A stretch of DNA of 64,000 nucleotides from assembly GCF_033898505.1 (NCBI RefSeq), contig NZ_JAXAFK010000003.1:62001-126000 (forward strand), in the 5' to 3' direction. Under the pieces are notes generated by a model. The model was given only the letters and a program-made list of their open reading frames with translations, had not been told where the DNA came from and made no database searches. Below, piece by piece: positions 32,284 through 42,489 of this stretch. Position 1 is the stretch's first letter. Each line of letters starts with the position of its first letter. The translations under genes and the position numbers were made by a program. This stretch comes from Pectobacterium carotovorum (GTDB lineage: Bacteria; Pseudomonadota; Gammaproteobacteria; Enterobacterales; Enterobacteriaceae).

Positions 32284-34157
32284 AATTCAGGTCCCAGTGC
32301 GATATAGAACTGAACATCATTCTTCTTCTCTGCATCGCCGATCGGCATGGCAACATCGAGTTTGACCGGGCCAATCGGCGAGGCCCAGCGTACGCCGACG
32401 CCCGTGCCCGTCTTGAAGTTACTCCGTTTGATGTCATTCACTGCTTCACCTGAATCAACAAAAACCGCGCCCCACCATTTTCCCGTTACGTTGTATTGGT
32501 ATTCGAGTGAGCCGGTCGCCAGCTTGGACGCACCGGTCAGTTTGCCGTCGCTGTCGCGCGGCGAAATAGCTTTGTACTTATACCCACGAATACTGCGATC
32601 GCCACCGGCAAAGAAACGCAGTGAGGGCGGCACGCGGGAGAAATTGTTGGTTTCAATCCAGCCCAGATTGCCGCGCGCGACAAAGCGGTGTTTATCCGCC
32701 AGCGTGCGAATCCAGACGTTTTGCGCCTGAACTACGGCAAAATCGATATCCGATCCCCAGGTGGTGTCGGAAATGTCGATGGAATAGCGCTGCGTATCGC
32801 CCCACACCGGCATCAGGCCGCCGCGTTGGCGGGTTCGGTTAATGCTGACACCCGGATAGATCAGCATCGTGGTATCCGTCACGCTCGCCTGCGTAAAGTG
32901 GTCGAGACTCCAGCGCAGATTAATCGCCCGTTGCCAGCCGCTGGAGAGATCCCAGTAGCGTGCCACGTTCAGCGTGGTGCCATCGGATTTAGTATCGTTG
33001 AGATCTTCACGCTTGAAGCCGCCTTGCAGCAGGTAATACTGTTCAAGCGGGTTCTTCAGCAAGGGGATTTTGTAGCTAAAATCGAGCGATTGCTCCGGCG
33101 CGGACACGCTCAGGCTGCTTTCAAGACTGTGGCCCCGCGAATTCACCCAAGGTTTATTCCAGGTCGTTTTAAAGCGTGGGCCAACATCCGTAGCATAGCC
33201 GACCCCGGTTTCAATACGGTTACGGGTTCGCGGCGTCACCACGGCTTCCAGCGGCAGCACCTTAGAACTTTTCGACTGGTCAAAATCAGGAGAAACCACG
33301 ACAGAATTAAACCACCCCGTCGCAGAAAGACGGCGATTTAACTCACCGAGATCTTCACTGGTGTAGGCATCGCCTTCATGAAACGGCACCAGATTTTGCA
33401 GATAATCATCGCGGATTTGTGCGCCCTGAAAATGTACGGCGCCAAAGCGATAGCGTTCACCGCTATCAAAATCAATATCCCAAAACGCTTCTCTCTCTTC
33501 CCGCATGACGCCGAGCTGGCTTTGCTGGAAGCGCGCATCAAAATAGCCTTTGCGTAATGACAAACCGTTCAGCCCGCTTTTAAAGCGATCGAAGTCACCG
33601 TGGTTCAGCACTGAACCGATTTCGGGGCGATCGTCTTTAACCAGCTGCTGGTAATCTTTATCGTCATGCGCGCCGCCGCGCAGGGTGATGTTCACCCCGG
33701 CAATTTTTACCGGTTCACCGGGAGTGACGGTAGCAATCAGTACGGGTCGTCCGCCATTCACGGCAGGCCGGAATTCAAAACCAATCTGTGGATCGTAATA
33801 GCCGAGCGCACGCAATCCCTGACGGATTGCTTCATCAACGCGTGAGCGGAAACGCCCGTCGGCATTCACCTCATCGACCGCAATGGTGGATAAACGTGCC
33901 CGCACATTTTTCTGTAACTGCCCTTCCAGCCCCATGACTTGCAGGCGCACATTCGCCGCCTGGCTCTCCGGTGCCAGCATGAGCAGCGCACACATCAGGC
34001 CAAGAAACCGGTACCGTGGCGCACCACAGCCAGCAAAACTGTTTTTTTGTCCTGCTATGCCTTTTTGCCCGGTAACGCTTTTTTTTCCAATGAAACGGTT
34101 CTTTGAAGTGAAACGTCTTTTTGCAATGAAACGTTTGTCTGCAATGAAAATAGTCAC
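32280..34157 (-). CDS. tamA: Translocation and assembly module outer-membrane barrel, with repeat-built N-terminus
   Basis: Omp85-family outer-membrane protein: three POTRA domains (about 68-320) and a 16-strand barrel (about 330-625) with the conserved RGY motif in RSIRGYKYK, ending LGPEL as in E. coli. 625 residues against 577. The excess is N-terminal: about 43 residues of a basic hexapeptide repeat ([36 protein letters not shown]) before a normal signal sequence ([12 protein letters not shown], cleavage near ESQA-ANV). The start is GTG 34157, four bases after AGGGAG; no later start codon precedes an intact signal peptide. Confidence 0.93.
   Translation of the reverse strand: MTIFIADKRFIAKRRFTSKNRFIGKKSVTGQKGIAGQKNSFAGCGAPRYRFLGLMCALLMLAPESQAANVRLQVMGLEGQLQKNVRARLSTIAVDEVNADGRFRSRVDEAIRQGLRALGYYDPQIGFEFRPAVNGGRPVLIATVTPGEPVKIAGVNITLRGGAHDDKDYQQLVKDDRPEIGSVLNHGDFDRFKSGLNGLSLRKGYFDARFQQSQLGVMREEREAFWDIDFDSGERYRFGAVHFQGAQIRDDYLQNLVPFHEGDAYTSEDLGELNRRLSATGWFNSVVVSPDFDQSKSSKVLPLEAVVTPRTRNRIETGVGYATDVGPRFKTTWNKPWVNSRGHSLESSLSVSAPEQSLDFSYKIPLLKNPLEQYYLLQGGFKREDLNDTKSDGTTLNVARYWDLSSGWQRAINLRWSLDHFTQASVTDTTMLIYPGVSINRTRQRGGLMPVWGDTQRYSIDISDTTWGSDIDFAVVQAQNVWIRTLADKHRFVARGNLGWIETNNFSRVPPSLRFFAGGDRSIRGYKYKAISPRDSDGKLTGASKLATGSLEYQYNVTGKWWGAVFVDSGEAVNDIKRSNFKTGTGVGVRWASPIGPVKLDVAMPIGDAEKKNDVQFYIALGPEL
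34073..34144. repeat. 18-bp tandem repeat inside tamA
   Basis: Four consecutive 18-base units, each beginning TGAAACG or TAACGC and ending near GCAA/CCAA (34073-34090, 34091-34108, 34109-34126, 34127-34144). The unit is a multiple of three, so copy-number change would add or remove hexapeptides of the TamA leader without breaking the frame. Confidence 0.75.
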
Positions 34158-34504
34158 TGAGCTCCCTGATAAATCAGTCTGTCGCCTAAAACCTCGTCGT
34201 CTAAAACCTATAGCATGGCTTTTATCACTTCGCCCGCCGCATTGGAGGCCGTCGTTGTACGCTTACCTGACAATCCGCCACGCAGCGCCGAAATTCCCTA
34301 CCAATATTGAATTATCTTAGTGATAAATACTAATTTTCCATCTTAAGAATAGATTTTCAACTACAAACATCAACATGCGGCATTACAGATAAACATTACC
34401 TTAACATTAAACCCCATTAAGATATAAAGACAGGTCAATGCTTCTTGGTTATGCTTTCCATGAAAGCGGGTTATTTACCCAGTCTAGCTGGAGTTAACAA
34501 CGTG
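34158..34504 (+). promoter_or_regulatory. tamA/msrA divergent region with msrA promoter
   Basis: 347 bases without a gene. A good sigma70 promoter for msrA is at 34401-34428: TTAACA, 16 bases, TATAAA (5 of 6 consensus in each box). The stretch 34310-34430 is AT-rich. No clear tamA promoter was seen. Confidence 0.5.
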
Positions 34505-35143
34505 ATGAGTTCGATTGATAAAACGCAGCGGATTACACAATCCGATGCTTTACCGGGACGTTCCACCCCTATGCCGGTGGCCAGGCTGCATGTCGTTCAT
34601 GAACATTCCATGACGCATGTGCCAGATCATATGTCCGTGGCAATTTTTGCGATGGGTTGCTTCTGGGGCGTGGAGCGGTTGTTCTGGCAACAGCCGGGCA
34701 TCTACAGCACCGCAGCAGGTTACATCGGCGGCTATACCCCCAACCCAACCTACCGCGAAGTGTGCAGCGGGCAGACCGACCATGCCGAAGCCGTGCGTAT
34801 CGTTTTCGATCCTGCGGTTATTAGTTATGATCAACTGCTGCAACTGTTCTGGGAAAATCACGATCCCGCGCAAGGTATGCGTCAGGGCGGTGATATCGGC
34901 AGCCAGTATCGTTCCGCTATCTATACACTCACGCCCGAGCAGGAACAGGCCGCACAGGAAAGCCTCCAACGCTTTCAGCAGGCGATGAGGGAGAGTGGCG
35001 ATCGCCGCGCTATCAGCACAGAAATCGAGCCTGCGGGCCCGTTCTATTATGCGGAAGACGATCACCAGCAATACCTATACAAAAACCCGAACGGCTACTG
35101 TGGATTAGGCGGTATCGGCGTCTGTCTGCCACCTACGCGTTGA
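34505..35143 (+). CDS. msrA: Peptide methionine sulfoxide reductase A
   Basis: Cytoplasmic reductase of methionine-S-sulfoxide using thioredoxin. 212 residues from ATG 34505, exactly the E. coli length. Catalytic Cys52 is in GCFWG; the resolving cysteines are near the end in [16 protein letters not shown] lies ten bases upstream. An ATG at 34451 and a GTG at 34445 are in frame but would add residues absent from the family. Divergent from tamA, as in E. coli. Confidence 0.95.
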   Translation: MSSIDKTQRITQSDALPGRSTPMPVARLHVVHEHSMTHVPDHMSVAIFAMGCFWGVERLFWQQPGIYSTAAGYIGGYTPNPTYREVCSGQTDHAEAVRIVFDPAVISYDQLLQLFWENHDPAQGMRQGGDIGSQYRSAIYTLTPEQEQAAQESLQRFQQAMRESGDRRAISTEIEPAGPFYYAEDDHQQYLYKNPNGYCGLGGIGVCLPPTR

Positions 35144-35168
35144 CCACTGGCGGTAAATTCACCGCTCC

Positions 35169-35208
35169 TGCTATAATGCGCCCGAACCGGGCAGCGCGTT
35201 GCCCGGTT
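35169..35208 (+). promoter_or_regulatory. Extended -10 promoter followed by hairpin (msrA-paeA)
   Basis: TGCTATAAT at 35169-35177 is a perfect extended -10 box with no good -35. Just downstream AACCGGGCA/TGCCCGGTT (35185-35208) forms a 9-bp stem, so the hairpin would be at the very 5' end of the paeA leader or act as the msrA terminator. Confidence 0.5.
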
Positions 35209-35290
35209 ATATACCTTCAATAACTACCATAATGTGTTCACCTTTCTGAGGATCGCTGCGCTACTTTAGGCTCATGCGAAAACTTTAAAA

Positions 35291-36619
35291 ATGATGTTAA
35301 ACAGTCTATTGCTGATTCTTTGTCTCATTGCCATCAGTGCGTTTTTCTCGCTGTCCGAGATCTCGCTGGCGGCGTCCCGTAAAATTAAACTCAAACTGAT
35401 GGCAGACGAGGGAAACCTCAACGCCGATCTGGTGCTCAAGTTTCAGGAAACGCCGGGCATCTTCTTTACCGTGATTCAAATTGGCGTCAACGCCGTCGCG
35501 ATTCTGGCCGGTATCATCGGTGATGCGGCATTTTCCCCGACGTTTTCCGTTCTGTTTGAACGCTTCATGTCACCCGAAGCCGCAGATAAAGTCAGCTTCA
35601 TCTGTTCATTCGTTCTCGTCACCAGCCTGTTCATCCTGTTTGGCGACCTCACCCCGAAACGCATTGGTATGATTGCGCCGGAAGCCGTCGCGGTCCGCAT
35701 AATCAACCCCATGCGCTTCTGCCTGTTCCTTTTCCGTCCACTGGTGTGGATCTTTAACGGCTTGGCTAACGTGATTTTCCGCCTGCTCAAGCTGCCGATG
35801 GTGCGTAAAGATGACATCACGTCCGATGATATTTATGCCGTGGTGGAAGCCGGTGCGCTGGCGGGCGTGCTGCGTAAGCAGGAGCACGAACTGATCGAGA
35901 ACGTGTTTGAGCTGGAATCCCGTACCGTGCCGTCCTCGATGACTTCACGCGAAAGCGTGGTCTATTTCGATCTGCGCGAGCAGGAAGACAGCATTAAGGA
36001 AAAGATCGCTCAGCAACCGCACTCCAAGTTTCTGGTTTGCGATGGCACGATTGATCAGATCGTCGGCTATGTGGACTCCAAAGATCTGCTGATTCGCGTG
36101 CTAGGAAACCAGAGCCTGACGCTGAGTAGCGGTGTGCAAATTCGTCCTGCGCTGATCGTCCCGGATACGCTAACGCTGTCTGAAGCGTTGGAAAGTTTCA
36201 AAACGGCGGGCGAAGATTTCGCGGTCATTCTGAATGAATATGCGCTGGTCGTCGGCATCATCACACTTAACGACGTGATGACCACGCTGATGGGCGATCT
36301 CGTCGGCCAGGGAATGGAAGAACAGATTGTGGCACGCGATGAAAATTCCTGGCTGGTTGAAGGCGGTACGCCAATAGAAGACGTCATGCGGGCGCTGAAT
36401 ATTGATGATTTCCCGCACTCTGGTAACTACGAAACCATCGGCGGCTTTATGATGTATACGCTGCGGAAAATCCCGAAACGTACCGATGCGGTGCGCTTCT
36501 CTGGCTATAAGTTTGAAGTGGTCGATATCGACAGTTATAAGATCGATCAGCTGTTGGTGACGCGTCTGGAAGATCGCCCGATCGTTTCATCCAGCGTGAA
36601 GATTGATAGCGACGATTAA
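35291..36619 (+). CDS. paeA: CNNM/CorC-family membrane transporter (polyamine exporter PaeA/YtfL)
   Basis: 442 residues: a CNNM (DUF21) transmembrane domain (about 1-195, LSEISLAASRKIKLK), a pair of CBS domains (about 215-335) and a CorC_HlyC C-terminal domain (about 350-430, GGTPIEDVMRALNI). This is the plan of E. coli YtfL (447), characterised as the cadaverine/putrescine exporter PaeA. Older annotation calls the family hemolysin-like. Gene order msrA-paeA-ytfK is conserved. The substrate is by homology only. Confidence 0.9.
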   Translation: MMLNSLLLILCLIAISAFFSLSEISLAASRKIKLKLMADEGNLNADLVLKFQETPGIFFTVIQIGVNAVAILAGIIGDAAFSPTFSVLFERFMSPEAADKVSFICSFVLVTSLFILFGDLTPKRIGMIAPEAVAVRIINPMRFCLFLFRPLVWIFNGLANVIFRLLKLPMVRKDDITSDDIYAVVEAGALAGVLRKQEHELIENVFELESRTVPSSMTSRESVVYFDLREQEDSIKEKIAQQPHSKFLVCDGTIDQIVGYVDSKDLLIRVLGNQSLTLSSGVQIRPALIVPDTLTLSEALESFKTAGEDFAVILNEYALVVGIITLNDVMTTLMGDLVGQGMEEQIVARDENSWLVEGGTPIEDVMRALNIDDFPHSGNYETIGGFMMYTLRKIPKRTDAVRFSGYKFEVVDIDSYKIDQLLVTRLEDRPIVSSSVKIDSDD

Positions 36620-36663
36620 CCGCCAGCAGACATGCCCAAGCAATCGGGCTTCATCAGAAACCA

Positions 36664-36690
36664 AAACGGCCCGCTACGGGCCGTTTCTTC
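36664..36690. terminator. Terminator between paeA and ytfK
   Basis: AAACGGCCCG/CGGGCCGTTT stem with a three-base loop, followed by CTTC; usable by both convergent genes. Confidence 0.85.
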
Positions 36691-36695
36691 ATCAA

Positions 36696-36902
36696 TCATC
36701 CCATCTCGGCCTGAAGCCGGATGACCTGGCGATTCACTTCAGACATCACCAGAAGATGCTGCTTATCCTGTTTCTTTGGCAATAGAATTTTGCCGTAGTC
36801 GAACTCAAAAGCACCAACCCCTTTTATGTACAGCCGCCCACGAAACAGGGTTTTCACATACTTGGCGACTTTCAAAGGATTGTAACGTTCGAAGATCCTC
36901 AT
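36696..36902 (-). CDS. ytfK: DUF1107 protein YtfK (SpoT stimulator)
   Basis: 68 residues, co-linear with E. coli YtfK ([43 protein letters not shown]). In E. coli YtfK binds SpoT and promotes (p)ppGpp accumulation during phosphate or fatty-acid starvation. A GGAG-type site precedes the ATG. Divergent from ytfJ across about 350 bases. Confidence 0.93.
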   Translation of the reverse strand: MRIFERYNPLKVAKYVKTLFRGRLYIKGVGAFEFDYGKILLPKKQDKQHLLVMSEVNRQVIRLQAEMG

Positions 36903-37251
36903 CGTTTTACTCTCCCGTTTTATTTTTCTACGCTCTCCCTTTCGCCAACATGGCTAAGGCTCTGGAGCGCTAATGAGATAACGGATACTGCTAATTAGTG
37001 CAGTAAAACGGTATTTAGTTCCCCACTATTCAGTATTCTTAACTGCTTTTACAGATTTTTACAGAACAGTGTTTAAGTAAACCCTTAGTCATTAGTATAA
37101 ACCTTCAAAAATAAGGGTTTTGTGCTCTCGGGCACAAACCGTTTTATCGCAAAACAGGACAGACCAGTGTCCTGAATCTACGCTTATTCCATAGCCTGAG
37201 ATATTCCATCTAATGACATCGCATCAGGCTCCCCACACAGAAGGAAATACC
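36903..37251. other. ytfK/ytfJ divergent intergenic region
   Basis: 349 bases without a gene. Two nested hairpins are visible: CCCTTA (37082-37087) with TAAGGG (37112-37117), and GGTTTTGTGC with GCACAAACC (37116-37140). The second has no U-tract and lies in the presumed ytfJ leader or a terminator for upstream read-through. Confidence 0.35.
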
Positions 37252-37830
37252 ATGATAAAACTACGCCACCTGCTCCTCGCGCTCTCTATCACGCCTTTGT
37301 TGGGGCTTGTCTCGCTCCCTGCCTCAGCCCATACGTTGATACTCAACCAATTGGTTCCCCCCGTCGGCGTCGCGGACAGAGGAGAACTTCAGTACCAGAA
37401 TAATCAGTTTAGTTATAAAAACTGGAACAGTGCGCAATTGCCCGGAAAAGTACGGGTGATACAACACATCGCTGGCCGCACCTCCGCCAAAGAGATGAAC
37501 GATCCGCTCATCTCCGCACTGAAGGCCGCTAACCTACCGCATGATTATTACCAAACGACGACAATCGTGAATACCGACGATGCCATCATCGGCACCAGCA
37601 TGTTTGTGCGCAGTAGCCTTGAGGACAACAAAAAAGCCTTCCCGTGGTCGCAATTTATTGTCGATAGCAACGGCAACGTGCGGAAAACCTGGCAGCTACA
37701 GCCGCAAAGTTCGGCTATCGCCGTGCTGGATAAACAGGGGAAAGTCCGTTTCGTGAAGGATGGCACGCTGAATGGGCAGGAAGTGCAGCAGGTGATGTCC
37801 CTGCTGCGTCAGTTGCTGGAAGAGAAATAG
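37252..37830 (+). CDS. ytfJ: Periplasmic YtfJ-family protein
   Basis: 192 residues from ATG 37252 (E. coli 184). A signal peptide (1-26, ending ASA) and a thioredoxin-like fold with conserved HIAGRTSAKEMN, TTTIVNTDDAI and WSQFIVDSNG. TIGR01626 family; the role is unknown. AAGGAAAT lies before the ATG; an upstream in-frame ATG at 37213 would spoil the signal peptide. Confidence 0.9.
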   Translation: MIKLRHLLLALSITPLLGLVSLPASAHTLILNQLVPPVGVADRGELQYQNNQFSYKNWNSAQLPGKVRVIQHIAGRTSAKEMNDPLISALKAANLPHDYYQTTTIVNTDDAIIGTSMFVRSSLEDNKKAFPWSQFIVDSNGNVRKTWQLQPQSSAIAVLDKQGKVRFVKDGTLNGQEVQQVMSLLRQLLEEK

Positions 37831-37886
37831 GGGCGAGTAAAAATAGGCTTAAGCGCTCAGCAGTATGAGCCATCGCACTAAAGCGG

Positions 37887-38627
37887 TTAAAACAGGGAAA
37901 CGCGGAAACCGGGGTTGAGGAAAGATTCACGCGGCGTATAGGACAACGGTTGCCCTTGCCAATCGTGAATATGCGCTCCGGCCGCCACCGCCACCGCATG
38001 GCCTGCTGCCGTATCCCAAATGTTCGTCGGCCCGAAGCGCGGGTAAAGCTGCGCTTCACCTTCCGCCACCAGACAAAATTTTAGCGATGACCCAATCGCC
38101 ACCGTTTGATGTTCACCCAGTTGGCCGAGGTAATCCTTTAACTCCCGATCGGCATGAGAACGACTGACCACCACCAGCGGCGGGTGAGCCTGCTTCACCG
38201 TAATTTGCCGCCGCTGGCCGTTCTCTTCTTTCCAGGCTTTGCCTGCCGCCGCAGAATACATCACGCCCGTGACCGGCACATAGACCACGCCCAGCACGGC
38301 CTGACCGTTCTCGATCAGCGCAATATTCACCGTGAATTCACCGTTGCGGCTGAGGAACTCTTTGGTGCCGTCCAGCGGATCAACCAGCCAATAGCGCTGC
38401 CAGTGCTGGCGGATTTCCCATGCGGGCGGATCTTCTTCTGATAGCAAAGGAATATCAGGGAACGCCACGGCCAGCCCGTCCTTAATGACCCGATGCGCGG
38501 CCAGATCGGCGGCGGTCACGGGCGAATCATCTTTCTTGTGCGCGACATCCACAGGATGTTGCCCTTCGTAAACCTGCATAATGGCAGCACCGGCATCGCG
38601 AGCCAGTTGGCAAACAGTTTCTAACAT
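37887..38627 (-). CDS. cysQ: 3'(2'),5'-bisphosphate nucleotidase
   Basis: Removes PAP produced by sulfate assimilation. Inositol-monophosphatase superfamily with the metal motif DPLDGTKEF and the C-terminal [14 protein letters not shown]. 246 residues from ATG 38627, the E. coli length, with GAGG six bases upstream. A TTG two codons earlier is in frame but unlikely. Divergent from cpdB, as in E. coli; both handle 3'-phosphorylated nucleotides. Confidence 0.95.
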   Translation of the reverse strand: MLETVCQLARDAGAAIMQVYEGQHPVDVAHKKDDSPVTAADLAAHRVIKDGLAVAFPDIPLLSEEDPPAWEIRQHWQRYWLVDPLDGTKEFLSRNGEFTVNIALIENGQAVLGVVYVPVTGVMYSAAAGKAWKEENGQRRQITVKQAHPPLVVVSRSHADRELKDYLGQLGEHQTVAIGSSLKFCLVAEGEAQLYPRFGPTNIWDTAAGHAVAVAAGAHIHDWQGQPLSYTPRESFLNPGFRVSLF

Positions 38628-38831
38628 GATCAACCTCGTCGTTATCGGTTACGCGTAACGCAGACTTCATCTCTGTCATTCATTATACATCTGTGAGGCA
38701 ATCTACGATTATTGCCATTATTGATGTCATCCTCAGTATTTAGAGACGATAATCACTTTAACTTCATCATGATATGAAAGACACCCCCGATCGCCTCACG
38801 CGTCGACAATCACCGCACAAGGAGTTACGCA

Positions 38832-40784
38832 ATGAAGCATTCACTGGCACTCAGCCTGCTTGCTACGCTGGTCGCCACGACCGTTCATGCCGCTACCGTT
38901 GATCTACGGGTATTGGAAACCACCGATCTGCACAGCAATATGATGGATTTCGATTACTACAAGGATACGCCAACCGATAAGTTTGGTCTGGTGCGCACCG
39001 CCAGCCTGATTCACGCCGCACGCGAACAGGCCACTAACAGCGTACTGGTAGATAATGGCGATTTGATCCAGGGCAGCCCGCTCGGCGATTACATGGCCGC
39101 GAAGGGGCTGAAAGCGGGCGACGTGCACCCGGTTTATCAGGCGATGAACACGCTGGATTATTCCGTCGGCAACATCGGTAACCACGAATTCAACTATGGC
39201 CTGGACTACCTGCACAAAGCACTGTCCGGCGCGAAATTTCCTTATGTGAACGCCAACGTGCTGGATGCGAAAACGGGTAAACCGCTGTTTACGCCTTACC
39301 ACATTGAAAACAAGTCAGTTACGGATCGCGATGGCAAACAGCATACCCTGCGCATCGGCTATATTGGCTTCGTCCCGCCGCAGGTCATGGTGTGGGATAA
39401 AGCCAATCTGACAGGAAAAGTCACCGTCGAAGACATCACGGAGAGCGCCAAAAAATGGGTGCCGGAAATGCGTAAGCAAGGGGCCGATCTGGTGATTGTT
39501 ATCCCCCACTCCGGCCTTTCTGCCGAGCCGTACAAAGCGATGGCGGAAAACTCCGTTTACTACCTCAGCCAAATTCCTGGCGTCGACGCGATCATGTTCG
39601 GCCATGCTCACGCGGTTTTCCCCAGCAATGACTTTGCGAACATCAAGGGCGCTGACATCAAACAGGGAACGCTCAACGGCGTGCCTGCGGTGATGCCGGG
39701 GCAATGGGGTGACCACCTCGGCGTCGTCGATTTCACGTTGAATAACGACAGCGGCACATGGAAGGTAGAACAGGCGAAAGCGGAAGCCAGACCGATCTAT
39801 GACAAAGCGCAGAAGAAATCACTGGCGGCGGAAGACGACAAGCTGGTGAAAGTGCTTTCCGATGCACACCAGAATACGCGCGAATTTGTCAGCAAGCCGA
39901 TCGGTAAATCGGCAGACAACATGTATAGCTACCTGTCGCTGATTCAGGACGATCCTACCGTGCAGATCGTCAACAATGCTCAGCGCGCCTATGTAGAACA
40001 CTTTATTCAGGGCGATCCCGATCTGGCCGATCTGCCGGTACTTTCCGCTGCCGCGCCGTTTAAAGCCGGTGGACGTAAAAACGATCCGGCCAGCTATGTC
40101 GAAGTAGAAAAAGGCCAGCTCACCTTCCGTAACGCTGCCGATCTGTATCTCTACCCAAATACGCTGGTGGTGGTGAAAGTTAACGGGCAGCAGGTGCAGG
40201 AGTGGCTGGAATGCTCTGCGGGTCAGTTCAAACAAATCGATCCAAGCAAGCGTGAACCGCAATCCCTGCTTAACTGGGACGGCTTCCGCACGTATAACTT
40301 CGACGTGATCGATGGCGTTAATTATCAGATTGATGTGACGCAACCTGCCCGCTACGACAGCGAATGCGCGTTAATCAACGATAAAGCACACCGTATCAAA
40401 GCGCTGACGTTTAACGGCAAACCGATCGATCCTAAAGCGACCTTCCTGATTGCCACCAACAACTACCGCGCCTACGGCGAGAAATTTGCCGGTACGGGTG
40501 AGAAGTACGTGGCCTTCGCCTCGCCGGATGAAAACCGCTCCGTTCTGGCGGCCTACATCAGCGCGGAAACGCAAAAGTCGGGAGAAGTGAAGCCGCAGGC
40601 GGATAACAACTGGCGTCTGGCCCCTATCGTCAGCGATACGCCGCTGGATATCCGTTTTGAAACGTCACCGTCAGAGAAAGCCGCGGCGTTTATCAAAGAG
40701 AAAGCCCAGTACCCGATGACGTCCGTCGGTAATGATGAAACGGGCTTTGCGGTTTATCGCCTTGACCTGCAGCACGCTAAATAA
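38832..40784 (+). CDS. cpdB: 2',3'-cyclic-nucleotide 2'-phosphodiesterase / 3'-nucleotidase
   Basis: Periplasmic enzyme that salvages nucleotides. 650 residues (E. coli 647): a signal peptide (1-20, cleavage VHA-ATV), a metallophosphatase domain with [14 protein letters not shown] and FGHAHAVF, and a 5'-nucleotidase C-terminal domain (about 380-580). AAGGAG lies before the ATG. Confidence 0.96.
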   Translation: MKHSLALSLLATLVATTVHAATVDLRVLETTDLHSNMMDFDYYKDTPTDKFGLVRTASLIHAAREQATNSVLVDNGDLIQGSPLGDYMAAKGLKAGDVHPVYQAMNTLDYSVGNIGNHEFNYGLDYLHKALSGAKFPYVNANVLDAKTGKPLFTPYHIENKSVTDRDGKQHTLRIGYIGFVPPQVMVWDKANLTGKVTVEDITESAKKWVPEMRKQGADLVIVIPHSGLSAEPYKAMAENSVYYLSQIPGVDAIMFGHAHAVFPSNDFANIKGADIKQGTLNGVPAVMPGQWGDHLGVVDFTLNNDSGTWKVEQAKAEARPIYDKAQKKSLAAEDDKLVKVLSDAHQNTREFVSKPIGKSADNMYSYLSLIQDDPTVQIVNNAQRAYVEHFIQGDPDLADLPVLSAAAPFKAGGRKNDPASYVEVEKGQLTFRNAADLYLYPNTLVVVKVNGQQVQEWLECSAGQFKQIDPSKREPQSLLNWDGFRTYNFDVIDGVNYQIDVTQPARYDSECALINDKAHRIKALTFNGKPIDPKATFLIATNNYRAYGEKFAGTGEKYVAFASPDENRSVLAAYISAETQKSGEVKPQADNNWRLAPIVSDTPLDIRFETSPSEKAAAFIKEKAQYPMTSVGNDETGFAVYRLDLQHAK

Positions 40785-40806
40785 GGGCTGACCGCGTTGT
40801 TATCTA

Positions 40807-40832
40807 CAGGCTCCTGCTAGCGCAGGAGCCTG
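40807..40832. terminator. Strong hairpin between cpdB and HxlR gene
   Basis: Perfect 11-bp stem CAGGCTCCTGC/GCAGGAGCCTG, four-base loop, no U-run. It lies between convergent genes. Confidence 0.6.
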
Positions 40833-40842
40833 AGCGGTGGTC

Positions 40843-41226
40843 TCATAGTGGTTCAGCCGCACTATTCGCTGACGCATCAAACTTCTGCTGAGATAACAGT
40901 ACATTATCCATATTCTGTTCCGCCCAGTACGTGAGCTCGGCAATCGGCTTGGCCAGCGTTTTACCCATTACGGTCGAGGCGTATTCCACCGTCACCGGAA
41001 TGGTTGGAAAGACCGTGCGTTCGACAAAACCGTCACGTACCAGATTTTTCAGCGTTTGCGACAATACTTTTTGTGAAATCCCTTCCACGTCGCGTTTTAA
41101 CTGATTAAAGCGCATCGGTCGCTCAACCAAAATATTCAGAATCAGCAACGTCCATTTATCCGCCACGCGATCCAAAATCATGCGGGTCGGGCAGTTTTGC
41201 GCATAAACATCATAGCGTTTGCTCAT
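40843..41226 (-). CDS. HxlR-family transcriptional regulator
   Basis: 127-residue winged-helix DNA-binding protein of the HxlR/MarR-like group: NCPTRMILDRVADKW with the conserved N-terminal Cys (about residue 11), LKRDVEGISQKVLSQTLKNL as recognition helix, and the wing VFPTIPVTVEYA. In members such as YodB and HypR a Cys in this position senses electrophiles or redox. It is divergent from the flavodoxin gene, its likely target. It is distinct from E. coli YtfH in the sequence around the helix. Confidence 0.85.
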   Translation of the reverse strand: MSKRYDVYAQNCPTRMILDRVADKWTLLILNILVERPMRFNQLKRDVEGISQKVLSQTLKNLVRDGFVERTVFPTIPVTVEYASTVMGKTLAKPIAELTYWAEQNMDNVLLSQQKFDASANSAAEPL

Positions 41227-41243
41227 TATCGCGTTTCCATATA

Positions 41244-41266
41244 GCAGCTTGAAGTATGACGGGTAT
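41244..41266 (+). repeat. ERIC remnant
   Basis: 23 bases ending GAAGTATGACGGGTAT match the terminal arm of the ERIC elements here (same end as at 52240-52260). The other arm is absent, so this is a decayed copy. Confidence 0.6.
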
Positions 41267-41287
41267 GGTTACCTTGAAGATACCAAC

Positions 41288-41301
41288 GCACTTAAAAGTG
41301 C
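41288..41301. promoter_or_regulatory. Inverted repeat, candidate HxlR operator
   Basis: GCACTT-AA-AAGTGC, perfect 6-bp arms, in the divergent region between the HxlR gene and the flavodoxin gene, 62 bases from the regulator start and 139 from the flavodoxin start. Confidence 0.4.
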
Positions 41302-41439
41302 TGTCTTAACAGAACCATGAGGCTCCGATATAGTCCTCACATTATAAAGTTAGTATCTATTAGAAAGCACGTATCACTCGCAGGGCTACATCACGGCCAC
41401 AGCGTATCGTTGATAAACACAGAGAAATGAGGATAGGTT

Positions 41440-41994
41440 ATGTCAAAAGCAGTCGTTATTTATCATTCAGGCTATGGCCACACACAGCGTTTGGCGACCG
41501 CCGTCGCCGAGGGCGCTAGCGCCGAGCTGATTGCCATTGATGCGGAAGGAAACATCAGCGATGCCGAGTGGGAGAAACTCGCCGCCGCCGACGCGATTAT
41601 CTTTGGTACACCGACCTACATGGGCGGCCCAACCTGGCAGTTCAAGAAATTTGCGGATGCCAGCTCTAAAGCCTGGTTTACCCGTGCCTGGAGCAACAAA
41701 GTGTTTGGCGGTTTTACTAACAGCGCCAGCCTGAACGGGGACAAGCAGGTCACCCTGATTTATCTGCAAACGCTGGCTTCACAGCACGGCGGAATTTGGG
41801 TCAGCCTGAACCAACTGCCCTCCAATGCCAAAGCGGCAAAACGCGACGATTTGAATAACCTCGGTGGTTCCGTGGGTCTGCTGGCACAGACGCCGTCTGA
41901 CGCCAGCGTAGATGAAGTGGTCGCCGGCGATCTGGCAACCGGTAAGCTGTATGGTCAGCGCATTGCTGACATCGCCGCAAAACTGGCTAACTAG
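41440..41994 (+). CDS. Flavodoxin-family NAD(P)H:quinone oxidoreductase-like protein
   Basis: 184-residue FMN protein of the flavodoxin/WrbA-type fold: the phosphate loop YHSGYGHTQRLATAVAEGA (about 8-26), then GTPTYMGGPTWQFKKF (about 64-79), which contacts the flavin. It probably reduces quinones or nitro/azo compounds in the cytosol. It is divergent from an HxlR regulator, a common arrangement for electrophile-inducible reductases. AGGATAG lies before the ATG. The exact substrate cannot be told. Confidence 0.87.
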   Translation: MSKAVVIYHSGYGHTQRLATAVAEGASAELIAIDAEGNISDAEWEKLAAADAIIFGTPTYMGGPTWQFKKFADASSKAWFTRAWSNKVFGGFTNSASLNGDKQVTLIYLQTLASQHGGIWVSLNQLPSNAKAAKRDDLNNLGGSVGLLAQTPSDASVDEVVAGDLATGKLYGQRIADIAAKLAN

Positions 41995-42031
41995 TTCAGC
42001 AACACGACTGAAACGCCATTATCCGACGCAC

Positions 42032-42060
42032 AAGCGCCGCTCTTTCGCGGCGCTTTTTTT
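42032..42060. terminator. Rho-independent terminator of the flavodoxin gene
   Basis: AAGCGCCGC/GCGGCGCTT stem, six-base loop, seven T. Confidence 0.92.
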
Positions 42061-42066
42061 ATCTGA

Positions 42067-42489
42067 CTAGTCGCGGAACGATCCCCGTCCATTGCGATAG
42101 TAACCATTCCCCCGCTCATGCTCTCGCCTGTCCCAATCACCGCGACGCGGACCGCGATCGTCAACGTAGCGAGGGGGATCAAAACGGCGCTTGTCATAAT
42201 CACGTCTGTCACGCTGGTTCTCACGCCACCAGCGGGAATCGCGCCAGCGCCAGCCATCCCAATAGTAACCGTGTCGATTACGTTCACCACGGTGGTAACC
42301 CCGATGCTCCTGCCACCAGCGCTCGCTGCGCCAGTCATAGCCATCCCAGTAATTACCACGTCTGTCACGTTCACCAATATTCAACGTGACGCCGGGCATC
42401 AGATCGATGCTGGCACCCTTAGCCTCTGGCGCTGGCATAACCGCAAACATTCCCATAAACAGGGCACTGATGACGAGTGGCTTAAACAT
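42067..42489 (-). CDS. DUF2502 secreted protein (YpeC-like)
   Basis: 140 residues: a signal peptide (about 1-25, ending near AKGA), then a segment DLMPGVTLNIGERDRRGNYWDGYDWR typical of DUF2502 (E. coli YpeC), and a low-complexity tail very rich in Arg, Asp, Trp and Tyr with repeated YYWDGWRWRDSRWW-type units. Exported, probably periplasmic; function unknown. Divergent from ipdC across 299 bases in which no operator was recognised. Confidence 0.82.
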   Translation of the reverse strand: MFKPLVISALFMGMFAVMPAPEAKGASIDLMPGVTLNIGERDRRGNYWDGYDWRSERWWQEHRGYHRGERNRHGYYWDGWRWRDSRWWRENQRDRRDYDKRRFDPPRYVDDRGPRRGDWDRREHERGNGYYRNGRGSFRD

